Shown here: positions 49,642 to 58,952 of the stretch, in pieces
Numbering within the stretch: position 1 is the stretch's first letter
Layout of the letters: the number at the start of each line of letters is the position of its first letter
Source: Methanoplanus endosymbiosus
Lineage (GTDB): Archaea > Halobacteriota > Methanomicrobia > Methanomicrobiales > Methanomicrobiaceae
Assembly (NCBI RefSeq): GCF_024662215.1
Contig: NZ_CP096115.1
Location: 2,554,935-2,618,934, forward strand
Length of the DNA stretch: 64,000 nucleotides
Reading direction: 5' to 3'
The notes under the pieces: generated by a model
Databases searched by the model: none
The model's input: the letters and a program-made list of their open reading frames with translations, nothing else
What the model was told of the DNA's origin: nothing
Position numbers and translations under genes: made by a program

Positions 49642-50820
49642 TTCGATAACCTCTCCATTTAATATTTTAATATAATCTAAGGTTTCCAGACATTTTCCGG
49701 TCAGCAATTCATAGTCAAGTTTCTCTTCTTCTGCTTTAAGGTCAGCAATCGTGGCTGATACTGCCGGATGCTTTGGAACGACTGTGCAGTCAAGATCGCC
49801 TGCAAATTCCCTGAATGTGCCGATCTTTCTTGCAAGGTCAACAATCTCTCCCTTGTCCCATGTTAAGAGCGGCTGAAGGAGCGGCAGTCCGGGTGGGATG
49901 ACCTCCTCTGTAACCGCCATATTGGCAAGTGTCTGTGAGGCAACCTGCCCGAGGTTGTTGCCCATGACAATGCCGGACATTCCCTTTCCTATAGCAATCT
50001 CTGCTGAGAGGTGCATCATAAACCTCTTGCATACAAGGCAGAGGTATCGTGGTGTAATCTTATCCAGAATTTCGGTGTAGAAATCCTCAAGATCTATGGA
50101 GTAAAGTCTGATCTTTCTGCCCGGAGACCACAGTGAGAGGTTTTTCATATTTTCAAGCACTGCATCTTCGGTGTCTTTACCAAAGTAGCCTTTACCCCTG
50201 AAGAATATGAACGAGGATGTGCACCCTCTTCTCATGACAAGCCATGCGGCAACCGGGGAGTCGATTCCGGCAGAGATGAGCGAGAGAACTTCTCCCTGTG
50301 TCCCCACCGGAAGTCCGCCCGGCCCTTTTGTTCTTCTGTCGTATATGAGGCCGCCTTCTGTTCTTGCCTCGACAAATATCTCGTAATCCGGATCTTTAAG
50401 GTTCACTGTCAGGCCGGGGACCATCTCCCAGATTCTGTCACCTGTTGATGCCCCAAGCTCCTGGCTTGTGAAGCCTTTCATATTGGATCTCTTTGGCCGT
50501 ACTGCAAAGCTCATTCCCGGTTTTAGTGATTTTGCAGCGATTTCGGCAGCTTTTTTCTCGATGATCTCCCTGTCAGATTCAGTGACTTCAGCAATGCAGG
50601 CATCAAGGATACCGAATATTTTTGTGACAATGCTGACTATTCCTTCCGGATTATCTCCATAGATTAGAATCCTGCCCCTGTGTCTCTCTATCCTGTGTTC
50701 GATTCCACCTGTATTCAGGGCGTTTTTTATATTATTGTCAAGTATTCTGAGGTAATGCCTCTGAACTGATTCACTTTTGAGGAATATCTCCCCATATCTG
50801 ATCATTACAGCTTTATTCAT
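49630..50820 (-). CDS. thiI: tRNA sulfurtransferase ThiI (methanogen type)
   Basis: A 396-residue enzyme for 4-thiouridine at U8 of tRNA. An N-terminal ferredoxin-like and THUMP domain (residues 1-165) precedes the PP-loop 'VLSLISAGIDSPVAAWLVMR' near residue 180. There is no C-terminal rhodanese domain; instead a CxxC pair is in 'RYLCLVCKRFM' near residues 261-264, as in other methanogen ThiI, where it takes part in persulfide sulfur transfer. Convergent overlap with pscS. The shared sulfur source makes this pairing plausible. Confidence 0.95.
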   Translation of the reverse strand: MNKAVMIRYGEIFLKSESVQRHYLRILDNNIKNALNTGGIEHRIERHRGRILIYGDNPEGIVSIVTKIFGILDACIAEVTESDREIIEKKAAEIAAKSLKPGMSFAVRPKRSNMKGFTSQELGASTGDRIWEMVPGLTVNLKDPDYEIFVEARTEGGLIYDRRTKGPGGLPVGTQGEVLSLISAGIDSPVAAWLVMRRGCTSSFIFFRGKGYFGKDTEDAVLENMKNLSLWSPGRKIRLYSIDLEDFYTEILDKITPRYLCLVCKRFMMHLSAEIAIGKGMSGIVMGNNLGQVASQTLANMAVTEEVIPPGLPLLQPLLTWDKGEIVDLARKIGTFREFAGDLDCTVVPKHPAVSATIADLKAEEEKLDYELLTGKCLETLDYIKILNGEVIESGN

Positions 50821-50999
50821 TTTGCACGCTGTACTTATGTTTCAGGTAATTTAATGATTCCCGGCAGAGTGTCGCCCTGCTTAAACCGGCAGTTGTTCAC
50901 AGTAGCTTTTGGACTGGTTTATCTGTCAGTCTGCCTCTTCAGAAACATGTGGAAATAGAAATAACTTTTATGATATGAATCAGAAATAGTGAAGTAATT

Positions 51000-51632
51000 A
51001 TGGCAGGGAAAAAGAAGGGTAAAGACAAAAGTGAGCCGCAGTCAGTTCTCTATTATTTTTATACACAGGAGAGATGGGACAACTGGATTCTTACTTTAAA
51101 GGAGATGGATTTTGAAGGGGATCCTGAGAGCGAGGAGATGCCTGAAGGGCTTGCATCACTTGACAACTTCACAAAGGACCTCAATGTATCTGCGTTAAAA
51201 ATAATCAAGCTGGTCGATAACGGGAGTTATAACCAGGAGATGGCCCTTGCAAAGTTAAATGAGGTTGAGGAGATCATTATGGCAGATCTGCCGGAGGATG
51301 AACTTACAGATATTCTCGGCGGTGTTCAGATGCGCTTCCTTGTTCTCTTCATGTCATGCAAGAATTATATCAGAGGTGAGATCGGAGAAGGCGAAATTAA
51401 GAACCTTGTAAAGGAGGGGCGTGCCATATCTGATGAAGATCCTGAGGCTGCACTTAAAATTGCCGCTGATATTGGTGCAAAAGTTCTTGACGGCGGCTCA
51501 TGCTGCGGCAAGTATCTCCGTGGTGACTTTGAAAACCCAACCATGTTCGACGACTGGCTTATTGAGGTTGATGAGATGGGCGAGTCTTTAAAGACACTCA
51601 AAAACTTTGATGAGCAGTTCGGAGAAGCATAA
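51000..51632 (+). CDS. DUF2150 family protein
   Basis: A 210-residue acidic cytoplasmic protein with the DUF2150 pattern: 'SVLYYFYTQERWDNWILTLK' near residue 17, 'LDNFTKDLNVSALKIIKLVD', and 'GSCCGKYLRGDFENPTMFDD' near residue 164 with a Cys pair. The family is confined mainly to methanogens and relatives, with unknown function. An AT-rich promoter 'ataacttttatgatatg' precedes it. A cysteine-cluster gene follows 20 bases downstream. Confidence 0.85.
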   Translation: MAGKKKGKDKSEPQSVLYYFYTQERWDNWILTLKEMDFEGDPESEEMPEGLASLDNFTKDLNVSALKIIKLVDNGSYNQEMALAKLNEVEEIIMADLPEDELTDILGGVQMRFLVLFMSCKNYIRGEIGEGEIKNLVKEGRAISDEDPEAALKIAADIGAKVLDGGSCCGKYLRGDFENPTMFDDWLIEVDEMGESLKTLKNFDEQFGEA

Positions 51633-51652
51633 TATATATCAAATAATTTTTT

Positions 51653-52105
51653 ATGATTGCACGAAAGGCCCGTTTCAGAAGGGCCAAAAAACTTCAGAAT
51701 ATTGTCGGTTACAGAGTGCCTGAATCTGTATTCAGCGGCCCTTTTCTTGAGGCTGTTACATCCTGTATGAATTTCCAGAGGATGGACAAAAGGCTGAGAG
51801 AACAGCTGTTAAATATCTTCAGGGATTTTATGGACTGCAACTGCAAAGGCAGCCCTTTATGCGGATGTCCGGAGAAGAAGTTTGCAAAGACAGTTCTTGA
51901 GCTGAGAATGACCGGACTTGACCATCGCCAGATCGGTGATGTTTTGCAGGATGAGTACGGCATTGATCTCTATCCGGCTGACATTCTCGGATTTTTAGAA
52001 GAGTCTGTGCATGTGCTTGAGGCAATTAAGTCAGTTGCTGACATCGGGAAGAAGACTGAACTTTCGGCTCTGTCAGCACAATGTATTGCCGGTATTGAGC
52101 ATTAG
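51653..52105 (+). CDS. Cys-cluster protein similar to DUF5814-type helicase-associated domains
   Basis: A 150-residue protein with a basic N-terminus ('MIARKARFRRAKKLQNIVGY'), a four-Cys cluster 'CNCKGSPLCGCPEKKFAKTV' near residues 62-72 and a helical C-terminal part 'GLDHRQIGDVLQDEYGIDLY' and 'PADILGFLEESVHVLEAI'. I recall similar sequence beside or inside DEAD-box helicases of methanogens (DUF5814). Here it is a free protein. It is probably co-transcribed with the DUF2150 gene, so a common pathway is likely but unknown. Confidence 0.72.
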   Translation: MIARKARFRRAKKLQNIVGYRVPESVFSGPFLEAVTSCMNFQRMDKRLREQLLNIFRDFMDCNCKGSPLCGCPEKKFAKTVLELRMTGLDHRQIGDVLQDEYGIDLYPADILGFLEESVHVLEAIKSVADIGKKTELSALSAQCIAGIEH

Positions 52106-52180
52106 GTCAGTTTTCCGGTCCGGGGCTTAGATTCATCTGCGGATATTTTTTTCATGTCCCGGATATCTTTCCGGTAATTT

Positions 52181-53656
52181 TTAGTTTTTAATCATCCCTG
52201 ATTTTTTCAGGATCTCCTGAATATCCTCTCTTAACATCCGGTTTTTCTTATAGAGTATTGCAAAGTACAGCAATGCACCTGATATTACCACTGTGAAGAG
52301 AACCGGCCATGAATCCGTTGCAGAAACTCCCCTCAGCGCCAGAATAAATACTGCCATCAGGGCGGAGGCTGTGATTATGTCTTTCATCACCGGAATTTCA
52401 GGTTTTAATGAGATGGTGTCTTTCAGTAATCCTGCGCAGTATGTTGCTGAAAATGCCATTGTTGCCAGAAATGCCAGTGCAGAGCCGTTTATTCCGAAAA
52501 CAGGTATGAGCAGGAGATTTAAGCAGACATTCAGAACTGCCGATGATACCGTAATCCGGAAACTTTCCTTTGGCCGGTTAAAGGCATTTAGGCACATGAT
52601 TCCGGTCAGAAAAAATATACTGAATAGCTGTGCGGGGAGTATTATCTGAAGTGCTGCTGTGCCCTTTGCAAAGTCTGCACCATAGAGGAAGTAGAGAATG
52701 TTATCTCCGAGTATAATGCCGCCGATGACTGCCGGAACTGCCGGTATAAGGGCGTATGCCAGTGACTTTCCCACTGCATTCTGAATCATGCCGTATTCGC
52801 CTTCCTTGTGCCAATAGCTTACCTGCGGGAAGAGGGCATTTATCATTGCAGCGGCGGCAAGTGTTGCTATCGCTGAAAACTGCAGGGCAATGCCGTAAAT
52901 TCCAACCTCGTAATTTGTCAGGAAATACCCGACAAGGATGGTATCTGCGTAAGCGATTACAGTAGTGCCTGCACCTGAGAGGAATGACCATTGGGCATAG
53001 GTGCAGATTGATCTGATCTCTTCCATGCCAAAGCGTGCCAGGCGGACAGTTCTGTAGCGGAATGCAAAAGATGCACCGATGATAAATCCTGCTATATGCC
53101 CTGCTGCAAGCCCGGCGGATTTAAATCCGGAAAAAACTGTTATGACCTGGGTTGTTATCCTGGTAGTCTCATTCAGAAGGGCAGAGATCTGGCTGATGCC
53201 CACCTTTCCTGATCCGTACACGGCTGAGATTATGATGTTGTACATGCCTCCTGCAATTACAGTCAGGATGAGCAGATGATACAGCCCTGAGGATGTTAAG
53301 TCTATGAATGCCGGTTTTGCGATTATAATTCCGGCTATAACAGCTGTTAACAGAACGGCCCTCAGGAAGACTGATGACGAGTAGTATGAGGCGGAATCAC
53401 CGCCTTCACTTATTTTTTTAATCATCGCTGCTGATATGCCGCCTTCGGCCAGGAGGGAGAATACTGCAAGGTAGGCAAGGAATATTTTGTAGCCGCCAAG
53501 TGTCTCTGCGCCGAGCAGATGGGCGAAGTACATTGTGGATATAAATCCGGTTAATGTGAGGATTAAAAGGGATGTTAAGGATATTATGCTCTGTCTCTGA
53601 AGCTTTCCTATGCAGAGAATCCGGGATATTACCTCCTTTAGTGCCGGAATTCTCAT
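52181..53656 (-). CDS. Polysaccharide flippase (Wzx/MVF-type)
   Basis: A 491-residue protein with about 13-14 hydrophobic segments, typical of the MATE/MVF flippase superfamily. The start is cytoplasmic and basic, 'QRQSIISLTSLLILTLTGFI' is the first helix, and 'LFPQVSYWHKEGEYGMIQNA' is the loop typical of Wzx proteins. It moves lipid-linked sugars, probably for S-layer glycosylation or surface polysaccharide. No glycosyltransferase gene is adjacent. Bases 53657-53799 are without a gene. Confidence 0.9.
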   Translation of the reverse strand: MRIPALKEVISRILCIGKLQRQSIISLTSLLILTLTGFISTMYFAHLLGAETLGGYKIFLAYLAVFSLLAEGGISAAMIKKISEGGDSASYYSSSVFLRAVLLTAVIAGIIIAKPAFIDLTSSGLYHLLILTVIAGGMYNIIISAVYGSGKVGISQISALLNETTRITTQVITVFSGFKSAGLAAGHIAGFIIGASFAFRYRTVRLARFGMEEIRSICTYAQWSFLSGAGTTVIAYADTILVGYFLTNYEVGIYGIALQFSAIATLAAAAMINALFPQVSYWHKEGEYGMIQNAVGKSLAYALIPAVPAVIGGIILGDNILYFLYGADFAKGTAALQIILPAQLFSIFFLTGIMCLNAFNRPKESFRITVSSAVLNVCLNLLLIPVFGINGSALAFLATMAFSATYCAGLLKDTISLKPEIPVMKDIITASALMAVFILALRGVSATDSWPVLFTVVISGALLYFAILYKKNRMLREDIQEILKKSGMIKN

Positions 53657-53799
53657 CAGGTTATTCTGGTGCTCTGATTACTGAAAAAAGATTATGATGC
53701 CATGGGGCAGATGGCCTTATAGGTGCCCGGAGTTCTGTTTATCTTCATTTTGGTATTTCTGTGCGGTTTTCTCTTCAAAAATCGGGTTTATCCCTGTAA

Positions 53800-54894
53800 T
53801 TATGACATCACTTCAGATTCCTGCATGCAGCTGTCACCACTGCATGAGGCTGAAGATTCTGACATTCTGCTGCTTACAGCCGGGACTGTTCCGTCTCCGG
53901 AAGTTTTAAACTTTGCATATACCGGATAATGGTCAGATACCTTCAGTGATTCATCCTGGCTCAGTCCGTAGATGCTGTCAAATCTGAATACTCCTGAATT
54001 GCCTGTATAGTACTCCTCTCCGCCGTTTAAGATGATTCTGTCATATGTGCAGACTGTATTTCCGGTGGTGGTGTCCTCACTGTTGCCAATCAGCCACTGG
54101 TATTCACCGGATTTCAGTGTGATATATGAGTCCTCGTCAAAGTATGTGCAGTCGGCATTGAGGTCGCCCATCAGGATTAATGTGTCATCTCCGGGCAGTA
54201 CTCCTTCCATGTATTCCATGACATTAGTCAGCGCCGGAATCTCTTCTTTCGCTTCATCCGGATCAGTATGGATTACTGCATAGGTTGCTGTGAAATCCCC
54301 GCCTGTGGTCTCAAAGGGCATTATGTACGGCTCTCTGTGGAACATATCGTATTCACTGTCAGGATAGGTGACAGGGTCTCCTGCCGGCCTGATGGTATCT
54401 GTATTGTATATGAAGGCGTACTGCTCTTTGCTTGTTGTCCTGCCAAGCCGTTCGCCTACGTACATATCGTAGTCTGATCCGTCAGCGTTTACATACTGTA
54501 AGAGGAGGGGTGCTGCTGTCTCTGAACTGTCCCGTATCTCCTGAATGGCAATGATGTCAAAATTCCGGATGATATTGGCAAGTGTGGTCATCACTTCATC
54601 GTCTGATGCTTTACTCTGCCCGAATACCTGAATGTTAAAAGATCCCACGGTTATTGTATCTGTTACTTCAGCATTATTCCCGTTTACGGTATCTCCTATG
54701 AAGGAGATTATTATATTGATATATCTCTCAAATTCTGAGATTTCCGGAATATTTTCGTCTATATATCCGGAATCTGCTGTATTTGTTTCTGTTCTGGCTC
54801 CGATTCCGGTGAGGACCGCAAGCGCCAGAAGCAGCATTACAATTGCAATGATAAATTTTGGCAGGGGTGACTTTTTCGACTTTTTTCTGGCCAT
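53800..54894 (-). CDS. Membrane-anchored endonuclease/exonuclease/phosphatase-fold protein
   Basis: A 364-residue protein. A basic start and one hydrophobic segment (residues 11-32, 'LPKFIIAIVMLLLALAVLTG') suggest export with an N-terminal anchor. The DNase I-like fold is seen by 'ITVGSFNIQVFGQSK' near residue 81, 'DIIAIQEIRDSSETAAPLLL' with the metal-binding Glu, 'LILMGDLNADCTYFDEDSYI' near residue 245 and 'LKVSDHYPVYAKFKTS' with the catalytic His near residue 322. It could cleave extracellular DNA or phosphoesters. The tail is Ser-rich with two Cys. Confidence 0.86.
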   Translation of the reverse strand: MARKKSKKSPLPKFIIAIVMLLLALAVLTGIGARTETNTADSGYIDENIPEISEFERYINIIISFIGDTVNGNNAEVTDTITVGSFNIQVFGQSKASDDEVMTTLANIIRNFDIIAIQEIRDSSETAAPLLLQYVNADGSDYDMYVGERLGRTTSKEQYAFIYNTDTIRPAGDPVTYPDSEYDMFHREPYIMPFETTGGDFTATYAVIHTDPDEAKEEIPALTNVMEYMEGVLPGDDTLILMGDLNADCTYFDEDSYITLKSGEYQWLIGNSEDTTTGNTVCTYDRIILNGGEEYYTGNSGVFRFDSIYGLSQDESLKVSDHYPVYAKFKTSGDGTVPAVSSRMSESSASCSGDSCMQESEVMS

Positions 54895-55051
54895 TGGGTA
54901 ATTTAATTGTCCTTTGGGTTAATTATCCTGTCTCTGACATTCATAAGAACGTAGCAGGAAATTCCTGTGTCTTTAGCTCAGGGGTAGTTGACCTCTCATG
55001 GGATTTTTGTCTGCTTTCTTCGTAAATCCTGACCCTGTAAGCATCTCTGCA

Positions 55052-55777
55052 TCAGGTTTTGGATATGTAATCTGACTTTTTAACGGTATTTCTCTCAAAA
55101 TTTCCTTTGCTGAATACATAGACTGTGACCGGAAGATCGGCACTGAATTCCCTCATCTTCCTGTCATATATCCTTCGTACTGGTTTTAAGCCGTTCTCCT
55201 CAAATAGCTTAAGTACTGCGCTGTAAAAAGCGATCTCTTTTTCAAGAAACTCCTTCTCATAGGCTGTTGTTCTCTCTGCTATCTCCTCTGCATCTTTCTT
55301 CTCTACCGGATGGTTGTACTCACCGTGCAGGTTTAAGCCTGAGATCTGCCTGAAGTCCTTCACTCCGTCTTCGTCCTCTTCCCTGTGCAGCATGAAGGGA
55401 TATACTCTGCATATGGAAAATCTGTCACTGTAGATTGTGCACCTGTTATCCTTTAAAAATATGCAGTCTCCGTTCTTTTGGCATCTGAGTGAATATCCGG
55501 ATACGTAGAAGTTCCCGTCCTGATCGCAGAGTTCAAAATAGGGCGCAGGGACTATTGAGGATGGATCTATTCTCTTTGCCCGGTCAATGTCGGAGTCGAG
55601 GAGGAAGACATGGTCATTGAACTCCTTTGTGCAGCATTTTCCGCATAATGTGCATTTAAATCCCACATCCTCAATTATCTCTGCAAGTTTTCCGTCCGGA
55701 AATTCTGTCAGCAGAGAATATTCTGACTCAAGCTCTTCTCTCTTTGCTCTGATGTTTTTTATTGATAATATCTGCAA
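55052..55777 (-). CDS. YkgJ-type zinc/iron-chelating cysteine cluster protein
   Basis: A 241-residue protein. The YkgJ-like Cys cluster is 'KCTLCGKCCTKEFND' near residue 40, 'LRCQKNGDCIFLKDNRCTIY' near residue 97 and 'RFSICRVYPFM' near residue 122, in total about eight Cys. It is of the CxxCxxCC family that may bind metal; the exact function is unknown. The remaining C-terminal part is helical and charged. The gene is monocistronic. Confidence 0.85.
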   Translation of the reverse strand: MQILSIKNIRAKREELESEYSLLTEFPDGKLAEIIEDVGFKCTLCGKCCTKEFNDHVFLLDSDIDRAKRIDPSSIVPAPYFELCDQDGNFYVSGYSLRCQKNGDCIFLKDNRCTIYSDRFSICRVYPFMLHREEDEDGVKDFRQISGLNLHGEYNHPVEKKDAEEIAERTTAYEKEFLEKEIAFYSAVLKLFEENGLKPVRRIYDRKMREFSADLPVTVYVFSKGNFERNTVKKSDYISKT

Positions 55778-55968
55778 TTATTTGCTCTCCGGAATTTATG
55801 TTATTGGTTATATGTGGTTATTTTTCTGTTCACTGTCCTTGTTACTGCCTGCCTTTCAGGGAGTATTATATTATTTTCAGTTCACTCTGAGGGCAGTTAT
55901 TCTGTTTTACAGTTATGAAGGTCAACCAGAAAAATATTATCTGATATGATAGAAATACTGTATTAACT

Positions 55969-56304
55969 ATGGAGATTGAAAATAAAATATCCGGCTCAGT
56001 AAATATCATTCTGGTACATGGCCGTATTGATGCCAGAAACTCCTCTCTTCTTGATGATAAGCTTAAAACTCTCATTGAGGCGGGTTCGGACAGATTTATT
56101 GTGAATATGGAAGGTGTGGATTATATCAGCAGTTCAGGGCTTCGGGTTCTTCTTGCGGCATTAAAAAAGGTAAAACCTTCGGGGGGGGATGTCAAACTTT
56201 CCGGGCTGAAGCCTTTTGTCTCTGATGTCTTCAGGATATCAGGTTTTGACAGTATCTTTGATATCTGTGGTTCTGAGAAAGAGGCCCTGCTGAATTTTGA
56301 ATAA
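55969..56304 (+). CDS. STAS-domain protein (RsbV-like anti-anti-sigma type)
   Basis: A 111-residue single STAS domain with the family pattern 'VNIILVHGRIDARNSSLLDD' near residue 11 and 'VDYISSSGLRVLLAALKKVK' near residue 50; the Ser of 'SSSG' is the site that would be phosphorylated by a HATPase kinase and dephosphorylated by SpoIIE-type phosphatases. It is followed after 20 bases by the phosphatase gene. There are no sigma factors in archaea, so the target is another protein. Confidence 0.92.
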   Translation: MEIENKISGSVNIILVHGRIDARNSSLLDDKLKTLIEAGSDRFIVNMEGVDYISSSGLRVLLAALKKVKPSGGDVKLSGLKPFVSDVFRISGFDSIFDICGSEKEALLNFE

Positions 56305-56324
56305 TTCAGCCTGGTATTTTTTTT

Positions 56325-57686
56325 ATGCCCGGAGAACTGAGCCTGTTTCTTGACCTTTTTGGTCTTATATGTGTAATTGTAGTATTCTCTATATTTGTCA
56401 CCCGTTCGCACTGGTTTACTGAGGCGCTTGAGAGACGGTTTACCTGGAAGAACCGGACTGTTCTGATCCTCTCCTTTGGCCTGCTGTCTGTGTACGGCAC
56501 CCTTGGCGGGGTTGAGGTGCTTGGTGCACCGCTTAATGTCCGTGATATCGGGCCTATGGCCGCCGGACTCTTCTGTGGTCCTTATGTCGGCATTGGTGCG
56601 GGGATTATCGGTGGTGTGCAGAGGTTTGCTATGGGAGGGCCGACCTGCCTGCCGTGCAGTCTTGCGACTCTCTTAAGCGGAATCTTTGCCGGAATTTTGT
56701 ATATACTCCTTAAAGACCGTTTTGCCGGTGTCAGAATTGCGGTTGCCTTTGCGGTAGCGATGGAGTCTTTTCATATGCTGATTACCATCCTTCTCGTAAG
56801 CCCGCCTGAGGTTGCATATGAGATTGTAAGCCGTGCGGCACTCCCTATGATCCTTGCCAATGCAATAGGGATGTTCATCTTCTCATATCTGGTCAATAAT
56901 ATTCTTACTGAGAGAAAGACTGAAGGGGAGAGGGATCTCTACCGGAGTGAGATTGCCAGAAATAAGGCCGAACTTGATATCGCCTCTGAGATTCAGAATG
57001 ATTTTCTCCCCAAAAAGATGCCCGATATTCCGGGTTTTGACCTCTATGCCATGAACACTCCTGCAAAGGAGGTGGGTGGGGATTTCTACGACTTTGTGGA
57101 CTGCGCCGACGGCAAAACCGGCATTGTGATAGCCGATGTTTCCGGGAAAGGTGTGCCTGCGGCACTGTTCATGATGCTGTCAAAGACCCTTATGCATGCA
57201 GGCGCAGGGTGGCACAGGTCAGTAAAGCAGGCTGTGGAGAGTGCCAATAATATGATCTCAGGTGAGTCTGAGTCCGGTATGTTTGTGACGCTCTGTTACT
57301 CGGTTGTTGACCCGGATTCAGGCAGTATTGTCTATGCAAATGCCGGGCACTGCCCTCCGTTTTTCCTTAAAGCCTCCGGGGATGAATTTCTGCGCCTCAA
57401 CCCGACCGGCATGGCCCTTGGTGTCATTGAGGACAATGAATATGGCACAGGTGAGGTGGCTGTATCATCCGGAGATCTGATAGTTTACTTTACTGATGGA
57501 ATTACCGAGGCAATAAACGGTGATGATGAAGAGTTTGGAGAGGAAAGGTTAAAAGAGGTCATTCTAAATAACAGATATAATACTTCTGAGAGGATTGTGG
57601 GTTCAATTACTGAATCTGTCAGTACCCATTCGTCCGGAGAGTTGCAGTTTGATGATATCACGCTTGTTGTTCTGAAGGTGTTATAA
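56325..57686 (+). CDS. LytS-like 5TM sensor fused to SpoIIE/RsbU PP2C phosphatase
   Basis: A 453-residue protein. The N-terminal 200 residues have about six hydrophobic helices with the 5TMR-LYT features 'GTLGGVEVLGAPLNVRDIGP' and 'AGLFCGPYVGIGAGIIGGVQ'. A short coiled coil ('IARNKAELDIASEIQNDFLP') leads to the PP2C-like domain with the Asp metal site in 'EVGGDFYDFVDCADGKTGIV' and 'IADVSGKGVPAALFM', and 'VYFTDGITEAINGDDEEFGE' near the end. It probably senses a membrane or extracellular signal and removes phosphate from the STAS protein. It lies between the STAS and HATPase genes. Confidence 0.9.
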   Translation: MPGELSLFLDLFGLICVIVVFSIFVTRSHWFTEALERRFTWKNRTVLILSFGLLSVYGTLGGVEVLGAPLNVRDIGPMAAGLFCGPYVGIGAGIIGGVQRFAMGGPTCLPCSLATLLSGIFAGILYILLKDRFAGVRIAVAFAVAMESFHMLITILLVSPPEVAYEIVSRAALPMILANAIGMFIFSYLVNNILTERKTEGERDLYRSEIARNKAELDIASEIQNDFLPKKMPDIPGFDLYAMNTPAKEVGGDFYDFVDCADGKTGIVIADVSGKGVPAALFMMLSKTLMHAGAGWHRSVKQAVESANNMISGESESGMFVTLCYSVVDPDSGSIVYANAGHCPPFFLKASGDEFLRLNPTGMALGVIEDNEYGTGEVAVSSGDLIVYFTDGITEAINGDDEEFGEERLKEVILNNRYNTSERIVGSITESVSTHSSGELQFDDITLVVLKVL

Positions 57687-57753
57687 GGCATCCGGATAAT
57701 ACAGTGTATCATTGCAGTAATACTGAATATACGACCTGAGAGGTGAATATGAT

Positions 57754-58176
57754 ATGAGCAGAATTTTTTATTACAGAACAGATTCCCTGACAGTGGATAA
57801 GCTGTCCACTCTGTCAGAGGCATTTTCAGATTATCTTCTGATGCTTCTGGTGCCTGAAAAGGTATCTATGAAGGCAGAGCTTATCTTTGAGGAGATTACC
57901 CAGAATATTGTGAACCACGGTTATATCCTGGGCGGTTTTTTCTCATTCAGGTGCACATTTAACGGAGAGGTGATTGAGATGGAGTTTCGTGACAGGGGAA
58001 AAGTGTTTAATCCGCTTAAGGATGCGCCTCTGCCGGATATGGACTCACCTGTTGAAGAGAGGGATATTGGCGGGCTTGGTGTTCATCTTGTAAAGGAGTT
58101 CTCAGACGATATGATATATACGAGGGATGGCACTGAGAATGTTCTGATGCTCAACAAAATAATCAGGAATTTCTGA
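57754..58176 (+). CDS. HATPase-fold serine kinase (RsbW-like)
   Basis: A 140-residue ATP-binding protein of the HATPase_c_2 group. The N box is in 'ELIFEEITQNIVNHGYILGG' near residue 44 and the G1/G2 boxes are in 'FRDRGKVFNPL' near 78 and 'ERDIGGLGVHLVKEFSDDMI' near 103. There is no H box, as in RsbW/SpoIIAB. It would phosphorylate and bind the STAS protein. It follows the phosphatase gene after 67 bases with ATG preceded by GAGAGGTG. The three genes form a complete cassette. Confidence 0.92.
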   Translation: MSRIFYYRTDSLTVDKLSTLSEAFSDYLLMLLVPEKVSMKAELIFEEITQNIVNHGYILGGFFSFRCTFNGEVIEMEFRDRGKVFNPLKDAPLPDMDSPVEERDIGGLGVHLVKEFSDDMIYTRDGTENVLMLNKIIRNF

Positions 58177-58255
58177 TGGTTGCCTAATCCGGATTTTTTC
58201 CGAAATATACGGGCGGATCTGTTTTAAAAAATTTTTGCGGGTCTTCAGATGAATC

Positions 58256-58927
58256 TCATCTTCCTGACTTTTCTTCAAGAAGTTTTCTGATCTCCTTAAG
58301 TTCAGTCAGCATCTGCATGTTTAGATCTCTGCCACTGTAACCGGTACTATCCCCGGAATATCTGCCGGTTGTGCTGCTGCCTGTATTGTAATCTGTATTT
58401 TTGTCTTCGTTTTCATCTCCTCCTGTAACTGAGGCCTGCGGTTTTCTGTTTCTGACATAGTCAAGGATAAGGTCGCGTATCTCTTCCGGGTTGTCTATGC
58501 CTTTGATGGCTATCTCTGAATTTTTCTGCCCGGAATAACCTGCGGTCTGGATCTTGAGATCAGAGATCTTATAATATCTCATCAGCGGCCCCTGTACAAT
58601 ATCAACATTGGTTATCCGGTTGTACGGCACTATGCCTGTCTGCCTGAACCATACGCCTCTCTTCCAGGACATCTCCTCACTGTCAAGTCTGTACACAATT
58701 GACCTGTAGTACAGCGGGTTCCAGTATATGATGAATGCAAGGGGCAGGATGATTATTGCCGCGATGTATATCATTGCCATTTCCGGCAGGAACTCCGATA
58801 TTGGAAATATAAACCATACCGTACAGAGCAGGATTATAGATATCACAGTCAGTGACGTGAATATCAGGTTGTAGCTTTTAAACTGAATTTCCGGTTTGAA
58901 CTCTTTTCCGGTCTTTACATTTGCCAT
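58256..58927 (-). CDS. PH-like (bPH2) domain membrane protein
   Basis: A protein of about 223 residues. Two hydrophobic helices near the start ('NLIFTSLTVISIILLCTVWF' and 'EMAMIYIAAIIILPLAFIIY') are followed by a YdbT-like bPH2 domain ('YYRSIVYRLDSEEMSWKRGV', 'VPYNRITNVDIVQGPLMRYY'). The C-terminal 50 residues are Ser/Gly-rich with a coiled-coil end 'QMLTELKEIRKLLEEKSG'. I chose ATG 58927 because a TATA 'tatatatttattt' lies about 25-40 bases upstream of it; the longer frame to 58993 would start inside that promoter. Confidence 0.85.
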   Translation of the reverse strand: MANVKTGKEFKPEIQFKSYNLIFTSLTVISIILLCTVWFIFPISEFLPEMAMIYIAAIIILPLAFIIYWNPLYYRSIVYRLDSEEMSWKRGVWFRQTGIVPYNRITNVDIVQGPLMRYYKISDLKIQTAGYSGQKNSEIAIKGIDNPEEIRDLILDYVRNRKPQASVTGGDENEDKNTDYNTGSSTTGRYSGDSTGYSGRDLNMQMLTELKEIRKLLEEKSGR

Positions 58928-58952
58928 GCTGTCATGTTTTCCGGTCTCAAAT

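Noticed and set aside
54974-54987. TAGCTCAGGGGTAG, which looks like a tRNA D arm
   Set aside because: No matching anticodon stem or T arm follows within the expected distance, so there is no complete tRNA; at most it is a decayed fragment or chance.
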